Notes under the pieces: model-generated
What the model saw: only the letters and a program-made list of their open reading frames with translations
Database searches by the model: none
What the model was told of the DNA's origin: nothing
Position numbers and translations under genes: made by a program
Source of the DNA: an uncultured Collinsella sp.
Lineage (GTDB): Bacteria; Actinomycetota; Coriobacteriia; Coriobacteriales; Coriobacteriaceae
Length of the DNA: 15,786 bases
NCBI GenBank assembly: GCA_900540855.1
Contig: UQHK01000031.1
Location: 1-15,786, forward strand
Direction of reading: 5' to 3'
Part shown: positions 1 to 5,949 of the stretch, one piece after another
Layout: every line of letters begins with the position of its first letter
Numbering within the stretch: the stretch's first letter is position 1

Positions 1-195
1 AGGCCCTCGCGGCCTAGTCGCTATTTAGGGCGTCCAAGATTTGGGACGCAGTTCATTGCTTATCGGGGCATTTTTATACATAAGCGAACTTGTGAATACC
101 TACAAGACCCACATGCCCTATCAACCATCTAACTTTGCTGTATGAAATGCGCTTTGGCAGGTTTTCATCTGCGCAATCGTTGTTCAATACCCGCT

Positions 196-894
196 TTACG
201 CGGCGCTGGTTTCTTTGTATTCGAAGACTGGTTCTAGGAGGTCTTCGATGTTGCAGTGGAGGGCTTTTGCTATGGCTCTTACGCTTGTAACCGAAGCTTC
301 ATTGATGTTTCTCTGGCGCTGCTCGTACATTTGGATTGAGCGGAGTGACACACCCGATTCGTATGCCAGGTCCTGTTGGGTTTTCTTGAGCCTCTTTCTT
401 GCTAACGCAAGTTTGGTTTGCCTGGACGCTTTTTTCGCCATATCGCAGACGAGGCGAGCCACGCGTTCCTCCGAGGCTTCGTGCCAGGGGTAGTACAGAC
501 TGCGTAGCACATCGAATGGAACGACATGCAGCAAATCTTCGAAAGACTCTCCTAGGCGCCACTGAAGGTATGCCAATATCCAGCCTGTCCAATATTCCGG
601 TGTCTTTTCGAATCGGTAGGTTCGATTTGGCATCGGCCTTGATTGATAGCCGAACCTTTCGGCAATGAGCGCAAACAGCTCAACGCCCGATTTTCCCGAC
701 ACTACCCATGCGTTGCCGCGTTCGAACTCGCGGGCTACGCCGCTCAGGCAAAAGAGTTCAGCAACTTCCGATCCTTCTGCCCCATAATCGTTAACGGCAT
801 AGTCAAAGCAGTCGCCGAGGTTGTTCATTGCATCCTCAAGGTAGTAGACGGGGTATGTCCTACTCGGCCCACGATCCGTTAACTCTTGGATCAT
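196..894 (-). CDS. XRE-type HTH protein, probable antitoxin/regulator of DUF3990 module
   Basis: This 232-residue protein has two parts. Residues about 12-150 form an alpha-helical N-terminal region I know only as a conserved uncharacterised domain (motifs YLEDAMNNLGDCFDYAVND, TPEYWTGWILAYLQW). Residues about 161-221 form a Cro/CI-type helix-turn-helix, with a recognition-helix stretch SLRSIQMYEQRQ at 183-194. The start overlaps the upstream toxin-like gene by 35 bases, yet an AGGGAGG ribosome site lies about 9 bases before the ATG, so this start is well supported. Translational coupling and the HTH suggest it binds the duplicated operator at 1561-1607 and represses the pair, while the N-terminal region may contact the partner protein. 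That role is inferred from gene order and not visible in residues. The order is toxin first, regulator second. The base composition is AT-richer than the neighbouring yihA/mtnN genes, consistent with acquisition by transfer. Confidence 0.8.
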   Translation of the reverse strand: MIQELTDRGPSRTYPVYYLEDAMNNLGDCFDYAVNDYGAEGSEVAELFCLSGVAREFERGNAWVVSGKSGVELFALIAERFGYQSRPMPNRTYRFEKTPEYWTGWILAYLQWRLGESFEDLLHVVPFDVLRSLYYPWHEASEERVARLVCDMAKKASRQTKLALARKRLKKTQQDLAYESGVSLRSIQMYEQRQRNINEASVTSVRAIAKALHCNIEDLLEPVFEYKETSAA

Positions 895-1543
895 TTAAAT
901 CAACCCTCCCTGCCATCAAATCCCTAATGTCGACACCATCAGAGTCAAATCCGTTTACCATATCCAGGTACTTTCGTCGAGCGTTCTGTTCTCGCTCAAA
1001 TCGTTTGGGATAAAACTCAGCTCCCGAGGCCTGCTTCCAATCGCGGAACTTAATCGCCGAGAACGCACGCTCACTCATGAGCGCATATTGAATGCCCAAA
1101 TCCCCCAAAAACATAATGCGCTGCAATTGCCTGAGCGAGATCATGCCGTTGACAAACTGTCTTGCAAACGAAAAGTAGGAATCGTCAGCGCGATAGCCTC
1201 GAATAACGTCATAGGGAGAAATATCAATCAGGCAGTTATCCAGCAGATAACGAAGCCCCTCGCGTGCTACTGGCGTTGAAACATTGAACTCTCTGTTATT
1301 CGCCAGAATTGCAAGCCAATTGAGAATCGAGAACTCACCTGATTCCAAATCCAAAATCGCAAGGCCATCTAAATCAAGCTCATATCGATTGGCAATGCCA
1401 TCAGACTCGGTCCGACATGCCCACTCCATTGCCATTTCCTCATGCGGTGTGCAATAAAACCCGCGCCCATAGTCATTGAATTGCCTGCATTTATCCAACG
1501 ATGGATGCTCGACAACAACCTCCGACCCGTGCCAAAGCTCCAT
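860..1543 (-). CDS. DUF3990 family protein, putative ADP-ribosyltransferase-fold toxin
   Basis: A 227-residue protein beginning MELWHGS, followed by GRGFYCT at residues 27-32, a pattern typical of DUF3990. I recall this family as grouped with the ADP-ribosyltransferase fold. In that reading His5 and Tyr30 would be the first two positions of an H-Y-type NAD-binding site. The family-typical YDVIRGYRADD (111-121) and IQYALMSERA (151-160) also match. A third catalytic acidic residue cannot be assigned with certainty. The start has an AGGAGGT ribosome site four bases before the ATG. The gene sits directly downstream of a duplicated operator and overlaps the HTH gene by 35 bases, an arrangement typical of toxin-antitoxin pairs. 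The target (protein, nucleic acid or small molecule) is unknown. Toxicity is inferred from family and layout. Confidence 0.78.
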   Translation of the reverse strand: MELWHGSEVVVEHPSLDKCRQFNDYGRGFYCTPHEEMAMEWACRTESDGIANRYELDLDGLAILDLESGEFSILNWLAILANNREFNVSTPVAREGLRYLLDNCLIDISPYDVIRGYRADDSYFSFARQFVNGMISLRQLQRIMFLGDLGIQYALMSERAFSAIKFRDWKQASGAEFYPKRFEREQNARRKYLDMVNGFDSDGVDIRDLMAGRVDLNDPRVNGSWAE

Positions 1544-1560
1544 ATCGACCTCCTAAAAAA

Positions 1561-1607
1561 ATATCACCTCAGTGATAGTTTACCAATAACTATCACTGAG
1601 GTGATAT
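1561..1607 (-). promoter_or_regulatory. Duplicated operator upstream of the DUF3990/HTH pair
   Basis: Two copies of the dyad TATCAC-N4-GTGATA lie at 1562-1577 (spacer CTCA) and 1591-1606 (spacer TGAG), centre to centre 29 bp. The copies face each other, so the whole block is also a perfect 20-bp inverted repeat (1561-1580 and 1588-1607) around a 7-base spacer. It ends a few bases before the ribosome site of the DUF3990 gene, where an autoregulatory HTH repressor would bind. A -35/-10 pair (TTGGTA at 1581-1586, TATTTT at 1558-1563, 17-bp spacing) can be drawn, but its start point would fall in the ribosome site, so the exact promoter is uncertain. Confidence 0.8.
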
Positions 1608-1638
1608 AAATGAGAGCTTTTGAGGGGCTGCAGCCCGA

Positions 1639-2229
1639 TTAGAGGCAGGCCTCGGCGATGCGCTTTTTTAGTTCGTCGATGCCGGTGCCGGTTTGGGAGC
1701 TTGTAATGATTACGTTTTCGGCCGGGACGTTGAGCTGCTTTTTGATAGCTGCCGCCTGACGGGCCTGCTGGGTGCGGCTGAGCTTGTCAGCCTTGGTGAG
1801 GCAGACGATAAAGTTGAACTCGTTGCCCTGCAGGTAGTCGATCATATCGTGATCGAGCTTGCTGGGGTCGTGGCGAATGTCCACCAGCGACACAACCAGG
1901 TTAAAGCTGCGCTCGGAGTCGAAGAAGTCGCCGATGAGCTCGGCCCAACGGTCGCGCTCGGCCTTGGAACGGCGGGCGAAACCGTAACCCGGCAGGTCGA
2001 CAAAGTGCACGTCGTCGGCCTCGAAGAAGTTGATGTTGCTCGTCTTACCCGGCGTACTCGAAACCTTGACCAAGTTCTTGCGGCCAAAGAGCTTGTTCAT
2101 AATCGAGGACTTGCCCACATTGGAGCGGCCCACAAAGCTCACCTCGGGACAGGTGGACTCGGGAATCTGCGAAACCTTGCCGTAGCTGGCGACGAACTTG
2201 GCAAGCTGATAGTTAATGGAATCGGCCAT
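1639..2229 (-). CDS. yihA: Ribosome biogenesis GTP-binding protein YihA/YsxC (EngB)
   Basis: A 196-residue TRAFAC-class GTPase of the EngB/YsxC family, needed for late assembly of the 50S ribosomal subunit. All G motifs are present in order: G1 GRSNVGKSS at 34-42, G2 STPGKT at 58-63, G3 DLPGYG at 78-83, G4 TKAD at 145-148 and G5 SSQ at 177-179. The length is normal for the family. The ATG follows AAGGAGT by five bases. It lies 39 bases downstream of mtnN on the same strand and is probably cotranscribed with it. Just after its stop is a short palindrome GGGCTGCAGCCC (1625-1636) without a convincing T-tract, so no terminator can be called. Identification is firm; cytoplasmic. Confidence 0.97.
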   Translation of the reverse strand: MADSINYQLAKFVASYGKVSQIPESTCPEVSFVGRSNVGKSSIMNKLFGRKNLVKVSSTPGKTSNINFFEADDVHFVDLPGYGFARRSKAERDRWAELIGDFFDSERSFNLVVSLVDIRHDPSKLDHDMIDYLQGNEFNFIVCLTKADKLSRTQQARQAAAIKKQLNVPAENVIITSSQTGTGIDELKKRIAEACL

Positions 2230-2268
2230 GGATACTCCTTGGTCGTAGGTTCTTACATAACGGGCGTG

Positions 2269-3009
2269 CTATTGCGCGGCGGCAATGCGGCGGACGATAT
2301 CAAGCGTGATGTCACTTGCGACACGCGCGTACTCAAACAAATCGAACTCTCGGTCGCAAATTGCATCGTACGCCTCGTCACAATTATCGCTGATAGCGCG
2401 CAACACCAGGCAATCGACACCATTTTTGGTTGCGACATGGGCAATTGCCGCGCCCTCCATGCCGACACAATCGGCATGCGTCGCCTCGATAGCGTCGTTG
2501 CGCATGGCGGTGCCCGTCACAAAGCGGTTACCCGTGGCAATCGTGCCGACCAGGAATTGTTTGGCTCCCTCGTTCGAAGCGGCTGCATTTGTCGAAGCAT
2601 CAACAAACCCACGCTCAGCAAGCACGTCGACGGCAATATCGACCAGCGCGGGTGTCGAGCCAAACTCCTCGAGCCCCGGTGCGGACTCGGCGATAAGCGC
2701 GGTATCGGTATCCAGATAGCGTAGGCGTTTGCCAATGACCACGTCGTCGATATGGAGCTTGGGGTTCAAACCGCCCGCAATGCCCGAAAACACAACAGCC
2801 TGCGGAGCATACTTGCTAATGAGGTGCTGTGTTGCAGCGGCGGCGTTCACCGTGCCCATGCCCGCCGTTGTGGCGACAACTGTCAGACCGTCGAGCTCAC
2901 CGCTCACAACGGTCAAGCCTGCCTCCCGCGCCTCGCAAACGTCGCTCAGCTCTTCCTTAATCTGCATGATCTCTTTTTCGAGCGCACCGATAATCGCGAT
3001 GGTAGCCAT
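2269..3009 (-). CDS. mtnN: 5'-methylthioadenosine/S-adenosylhomocysteine nucleosidase
   Basis: A 246-residue nucleosidase that cleaves adenine from methylthioadenosine and S-adenosylhomocysteine, salvaging by-products of SAM use and feeding autoinducer-2 or methionine recycling. Family motifs are MATIAIIGALEKE at the N-terminus (Glu11, general acid/base region), FSGIAGG at 74-80, GMEGAA at 183-188 (Glu185, ribose binding) and RAISD at 204-208 (Asp208, catalytic). A TTG four codons upstream (3021) is possible. I prefer the ATG at 3009 because GGGGA lies five bases before it and family members begin at this point. PFL activase and other radical-SAM enzymes release 5'-deoxyadenosine, a compound some MtnN enzymes also hydrolyse, so proximity to pflA may be functional, though this is inference. 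Confidence 0.95.
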   Translation of the reverse strand: MATIAIIGALEKEIMQIKEELSDVCEAREAGLTVVSGELDGLTVVATTAGMGTVNAAAATQHLISKYAPQAVVFSGIAGGLNPKLHIDDVVIGKRLRYLDTDTALIAESAPGLEEFGSTPALVDIAVDVLAERGFVDASTNAAASNEGAKQFLVGTIATGNRFVTGTAMRNDAIEATHADCVGMEGAAIAHVATKNGVDCLVLRAISDNCDEAYDAICDREFDLFEYARVASDITLDIVRRIAAAQ

Positions 3010-3087
3010 ACCATTCCCCAAACCTATACGAAATTCTCAACCACGGTATGGTACCAGCATTTTGTTTGACCTCGCCAAACGAACACG

Positions 3088-3276
3088 CTAAGCCAGTGCA
3101 GCTCGCGTATCAAACAGAGCCTTTGCAATCGCGGCCGTAACCTCGCTCGAGCGGTCGCTCCACGGCATCGATGTCATGGCGCTCATGACATAGGTACGGC
3201 CATCGATGTCGATAAGGCCCGCATCGCATGTCGAATAGTAACCATCCTCGCTGACCCAACCCACCTTGTTGCACAT
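3088..3276 (-). pseudogene. 3' remnant of a beta-lactamase-fold serine hydrolase
   Basis: About 62 residues remain, starting MCNKVGWVSEDGYYSTCDAG and continuing through a strand-like DGRTYVMSAMTSMP to a helical end. This resembles the C-terminal part of class A beta-lactamase-related hydrolases, with KVG at the place of the family's K-T/S-G motif. The Ser-x-x-Lys nucleophile region and the rest of the fold are missing. In frame, only four further codons precede the ATG before a TGA at 3289-3291, and pflA ends at 3308, so there is no room for the rest. No ribosome site precedes the ATG. The break coincides with a sequence, AAAGGGTAGTCA at 3280-3291, that recurs in similar form near 15731. I read it as a decayed, non-functional gene. 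Confidence 0.7.
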
Positions 3277-3307
3277 CTTAAAGGGTAGTCAATTTGGGAC
3301 GGGCTTG

Positions 3308-4126
3308 TTAGCCAATGGCCGACCTGAGCTCCGCACGGCGCTTTTTCATGCCGGCCATGACGGCGTTGCGCAGCTCGGGCATGCGCGCGGTATCCATCTG
3401 GGGCACGCCCTCGAGCTTATAGGGAATACCCAGCTGCTCGTACTTGACGACACCCATCGTGTGATACGGCAGCATTTCCAGGCCCACCACGTTGTGCCAT
3501 GGAGCGATCAGGCGACCGAGCTTCTCGCATTCCTCCGCCGTATCGGTGATACCCGGCACCACCACGTGGCGAATAACAACCTTAATCTTGCGACGGGCAA
3601 GCTCATCGCCAAACGCCAGGATGCGCGCAGGATCGCAACCGGTCAGCTTTTTATGCTCAACCGGATCGGCATGCTTGATGTCGAGCAGCACCATATCGGT
3701 CTCGTTGAGAACAGCATCGAACTTCTCCGGATGCTTGGGATCAAATGCATAGCCACAGCTGTCTAGGCAGGTGTGTACGCGGCCATCGGGGTTGTTGTGC
3801 ATTGCACGGAACAGGTCGGCCAAAAACTCGGGCTGCAGGAGCGGTTCGCCGCCCGAAACGGTAATGCCGCCGCTACGGTAGAACTCATGGTTGCTCTGGA
3901 ACTCGTCCATGAGATGCTCGACGGTCACCATCGTGCCGCCGTTAACAGACCAGGTATCGGGATTGTGACAATACGCACAACGCATGGGGCAACCCTGAAC
4001 AAACACTACAAAGCGGATGCCGGGACCGTCGACCGTTCCCATCGTCTCGATCGAATGCACGCGACCCAGGGCATACGCAGAGTCCTCGGGATGAGCATCC
4101 ACACCCTCAAGCGTCATCTCAGCCAT
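3308..4126 (-). CDS. pflA: Pyruvate formate-lyase 1-activating enzyme (radical SAM)
   Basis: A 272-residue radical-SAM activase that installs the glycyl radical on pyruvate formate-lyase. The CxxxCxxC iron-sulfur motif reads GCPMRCAYC, with Cys46, Cys50 and Cys53. The SAM-binding SGGEP is at 90-94, preceded by a typical GTVDGPGIRFVVF segment at 30-42. It is somewhat longer than E. coli PflA (246), mainly from about 20 extra N-terminal residues; an alternative start is Met4. AAGG lies about eight bases upstream of the ATG. It is on the same strand as the split PFL genes but separated from them by degV and an inverted-repeat element. Its substrate here would be the stand-alone glycyl-radical subunit, presumably while docked on the core. 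A terminator-like hairpin after degV (4246-4282) suggests partly separate transcription. Confidence 0.96.
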   Translation of the reverse strand: MAEMTLEGVDAHPEDSAYALGRVHSIETMGTVDGPGIRFVVFVQGCPMRCAYCHNPDTWSVNGGTMVTVEHLMDEFQSNHEFYRSGGITVSGGEPLLQPEFLADLFRAMHNNPDGRVHTCLDSCGYAFDPKHPEKFDAVLNETDMVLLDIKHADPVEHKKLTGCDPARILAFGDELARRKIKVVIRHVVVPGITDTAEECEKLGRLIAPWHNVVGLEMLPYHTMGVVKYEQLGIPYKLEGVPQMDTARMPELRNAVMAGMKKRRAELRSAIG

Positions 4127-4245
4127 TCCCGCAACCTTGCCTCTCTTTGGTTTTTGTCAATTAAAATGCCAGAGCCATTCTAGCCCATACGCCTGATGGC
4201 GAAACGGTTTAGCGGTCAATTTGATCGTCCTATTTGACTCCACGC

Positions 4246-4282
4246 AAAAGCGGCGGGAAGGTTGTCACAACCCGCTCGCCGC
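4246..4282 (-). terminator. Probable intrinsic terminator after degV
   Basis: Read on the minus strand: outer stem GCGGCG/CGCCGC, inner stem GGTTG/CAACC around a 3-base loop, and an unpaired internal bulge, then TTTT. It starts 31 bases after the degV stop. The imperfect stem and short T-tract suggest partial termination before pflA. Confidence 0.6.
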
Positions 4283-4313
4283 CGAAGCAATAGAAATCGA
4301 TAGACGCCAGGCC

Positions 4314-5174
4314 CTACGCCTTAAGCGTAAGCACCGCGCCAAAGGCGGTCGGGCCGCAGTGGCTCGAGATGACGCCGCCGACCTGAGTCCAGGTAACGTC
4401 CTTAAAGCCCAGGTCGTGCGCATAGACTTCCATATCGTCGCGCAGCTCCTCGGAAAGGCCCACTGAATACGCCAAACCAATGTGCGAGTAATCAATATCG
4501 CCCTTCGCAACCATGTGGTCAATAAAGGCACGGGCGCACTTGAGCATAGAGCCGCGGAGCTTCTTGGTCGCCACGAATTTGCCACCCGTTACCTCAATGC
4601 AGGGCTTAATCTTGAGCAGATGGGCGCCAAGAAACGCGACGTTGGACAAGCGACCACCCGCCTTAAGGAAGGCAAGGTCCGTAGGAACAAAGCCCAGCAG
4701 CACGCGGTCCATCACCGAATTGGTAAAGGCGAAAATCTCGTCGACGGTGGCATCCGGATGGGCTTCGATATACTTGGCGGTCTCAACGGCGACAAGCGAC
4801 TGGCCCACCGACACAAAGCGCGTATCCATGGAGAAGACGTAATCGCGGCCCTTTGCCGCAATCTTCGACGACTGATGCGAGCAGGTCGTAACCTCGGAAT
4901 ACGCAAGATGCAAAATGGTCGCATCGGGCCGCTCGGCGTGGATGCGGTCGTACACATGCGCAAAATCCGCCGGCGAGCAACCGCTGGTCTTGGGCATCAC
5001 ACCAAACTCGTTGCAGCGCGAGTAAATCTCAAGCGGGTCGATCGATCCGTCTTCGACGGTCTCGTCACCAATCGTGACATGCATGGGCACGCGCACGATG
5101 CCATAGCGCTCGCAGAGCTCCGGCGTCACATCCGAACCAGACTCAACCACGATTACGTACTTGCCCATTATCAT
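4314..5174 (-). CDS. DegV family protein (fatty-acid-binding, FakB-like)
   Basis: About 286 residues, the usual DegV length. The fold-typical start GKYVIVVESGSDVTPEL, the KTSGCSPADF segment (position of the usual TSxPS lipid-head motif, here with Gly-Cys), a KAGGRLSN turn and the C-terminal HCGPTAFG are all recognisable. DegV/FakB proteins bind a single fatty acid and present it to the kinase FakA for phospholipid synthesis. No FakA is in this window. Three in-frame starts are close: GTG at 5177, ATG at 5174 and ATG at 5168; the G-rich AGATGGG suits 5174 best but is not strong. It has its own probable promoter (5318-5346) and a folded leader, so it need not depend on PFL transcription. Its position between the PFL genes and pflA is unexplained. 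Confidence 0.92.
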   Translation of the reverse strand: MIMGKYVIVVESGSDVTPELCERYGIVRVPMHVTIGDETVEDGSIDPLEIYSRCNEFGVMPKTSGCSPADFAHVYDRIHAERPDATILHLAYSEVTTCSHQSSKIAAKGRDYVFSMDTRFVSVGQSLVAVETAKYIEAHPDATVDEIFAFTNSVMDRVLLGFVPTDLAFLKAGGRLSNVAFLGAHLLKIKPCIEVTGGKFVATKKLRGSMLKCARAFIDHMVAKGDIDYSHIGLAYSVGLSEELRDDMEVYAHDLGFKDVTWTQVGGVISSHCGPTAFGAVLTLKA

Positions 5175-5242
5175 CACAACCCATCTCGACGTTGGTTATT
5201 TATTACGCGCGCACGCCCGTCGCCCAATTGAACAACGACTCC

Positions 5243-5311
5243 CAAGCACCAGAGAGACGCCGCCCTTCGTCACAACAAAGGACAGCGTCTCCCTGAAATA
5301 CTCCGTGCTTG
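5243..5311 (-). promoter_or_regulatory. Structured 5' leader of degV
   Basis: On the minus strand, CAAGCAC (5305-5311) pairs with GTGCTTG (5243-5249), and inside it GAGACGC (5285-5291) pairs perfectly with GCGTCTC (5254-5260), with a further TCCTT/AAGG match in the apical part. The likely transcription start from the promoter at 5318-5346 falls at about 5311, so the outer stem would begin at the very 5' end of the RNA. No T-tract follows. It could be an mRNA-stabilising stem, a protein site or an unrecognised cis-regulatory RNA. Confidence 0.45.
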
Positions 5312-5317
5312 CCTGAG

Positions 5318-5346
5318 ATTCTACACGGTTTAGTAATGAGTGTTAC
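5318..5346 (-). promoter_or_regulatory. Probable sigma-70-type promoter for degV
   Basis: GTAACA at 5341-5346 (4 of 6 to the -35 consensus), a 17-bp spacer and TAGAAT at 5318-5323 (5 of 6 to the -10 consensus), read on the minus strand. The predicted start lies about 135 bases upstream of degV. Confidence 0.45.
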
Positions 5347-5447
5347 TTACTCCGCAAACGGTAGCTATACGCGATAAGCGGTAGCCACCAAGAAAGTATC
5401 CCATGCGCCCAACCTCTCAGGAGAGTTCCGCCTAAAGGGTGACTACA

Positions 5448-5591
5448 CAGGACCCCCGCCGGGCCGCTTTGGGCTACTTTCCAAAACATTCCGCAGGACG
5501 CAAAGGGCTCCGCCGCGCGAAGCGCGCAGCGGAGCCCTTTGCATGTCCGAGGACGTTTTGGAAAGTAGCCCAAAGCGGCCCGGCGGTCCTG
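5448..5591 (-). repeat. Large nested inverted-repeat element (MITE/REP-like) after the PFL locus
   Basis: Perfect 32-bp arms at 5456-5487 and 5555-5586 enclose a second perfect 14-bp pair (5500-5513 and 5529-5542), itself closed by CGCGC-GAA-GCGCG (5514-5526). CAGGAC/GTCCTG extends the outer arms to about 5448 and 5591 with a small bulge. The segment between the two arm pairs is only partly complementary. There is no ORF and no transposase, so it would be non-autonomous. It starts 17 bases after the stop of the glycyl-radical subunit gene, where the transcript would form a very stable hairpin that could also end or protect the PFL mRNA. The rest of the 5178-5607 gap holds the degV promoter and leader and nothing else I recognise. 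Confidence 0.85.
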
Positions 5592-5607
5592 CGGGAGTTA
5601 AATCCCT

Positions 5608-5859
5608 TTAGAACTTGTTGTGGAAGGTACGCGAAATGACCTCGTCCTGCTGCTCCTTGGTGAGCGTGTGGAAGTTCACGGCGTAGCCGGAAACGCGAAT
5701 GGTCAGCTGCGGGTACTTCTCGGGGTGAGCCTGAGCGTCGAGCAGCGTCTCACGGTTGAAGACGTTGATGTTCAGGTGGTGGCCACCCTTCTCGGCGTAA
5801 GCGTCGAGCATGTGGACCAGGTTATCGGCCTGAGTCTCGGAAACTTCAGAAACCTTCAT
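5608..5859 (-). CDS. grcA: Stand-alone glycyl-radical subunit of pyruvate formate-lyase (GrcA-like)
   Basis: An 83-residue protein equal to the C-terminal domain of PFL. It has GGHHLNINVFNRETLLDA at 25-42, HPEKYPQLTIRVSGYAV at 45-61 and FHTLTKEQQDEVISRTF at 63-79. The glycyl-radical motif RVSGYA places the radical glycine at Gly58 (Gly734 in E. coli PFL). The start is the ATG at 5859 because GAAGGAGA lies seven bases upstream; an earlier in-frame ATG at 5907 would fall in the GC hairpin and has no ribosome site. It follows the PFL core gene, which lacks this domain, by 85 bases. E. coli GrcA (127 residues) has a similar domain but accompanies an intact PFL; here the domain appears to be the normal, possibly essential, second subunit. 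It acts with the core and PflA in the cytoplasm under anaerobiosis. Confidence 0.93.
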   Translation of the reverse strand: MKVSEVSETQADNLVHMLDAYAEKGGHHLNINVFNRETLLDAQAHPEKYPQLTIRVSGYAVNFHTLTKEQQDEVISRTFHNKF

Positions 5860-5882
5860 AATGTGTCTCCTTCGATCGATAG

Positions 5883-5902
5883 GCGCCGGCCGAAACCGGC
5901 GC
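5883..5902 (-). promoter_or_regulatory. GC-rich hairpin in the PFL core/glycyl-radical intergenic gap
   Basis: A perfect 7-bp stem GCGCCGG/CCGGCGC with a 6-base loop ends 23 bases before the ATG of the glycyl-radical gene, just ahead of its ribosome site. No T-tract follows, so it is not a terminator. It may stabilise the processed downstream mRNA. Confidence 0.5.
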
Positions 5903-5909
5903 AACAATC

Positions 5910-5949
5910 AGTAATCGTTATTGTTAGTATAGCACTAACAATAGTTACT
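5910..5949 (-). promoter_or_regulatory. AT-rich hairpin at the PFL core stop codon, with possible internal extended -10 promoter
   Basis: ATTGTTAGT (5934-5942, minus strand) pairs perfectly with ACTAACAAT (5920-5928) around a 5-base loop, and an outer AGTAA/TTACT pair includes the TAA stop of the core gene. The same bases contain TGCTATACT, an extended -10 match (TGn plus TATACT at 5926-5931), though no good -35 is seen. Either a processing/stability hairpin or a separate promoter for the radical subunit would let its level differ from the core. Confidence 0.45.

Noticed and set aside
1693..2724. 343-codon plus-strand frame across yihA and mtnN
   Set aside because: It lies opposite two clear housekeeping genes and spans their intergenic gap; composition is typical of an antisense frame.
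5860..5947. A simple frameshift or sequencing error breaking one PFL gene
   Set aside because: The core ends in a proper TAA and is followed by 85 non-coding bases with hairpins and a good ribosome site before the next ATG; one or two base changes could not restore a single frame.
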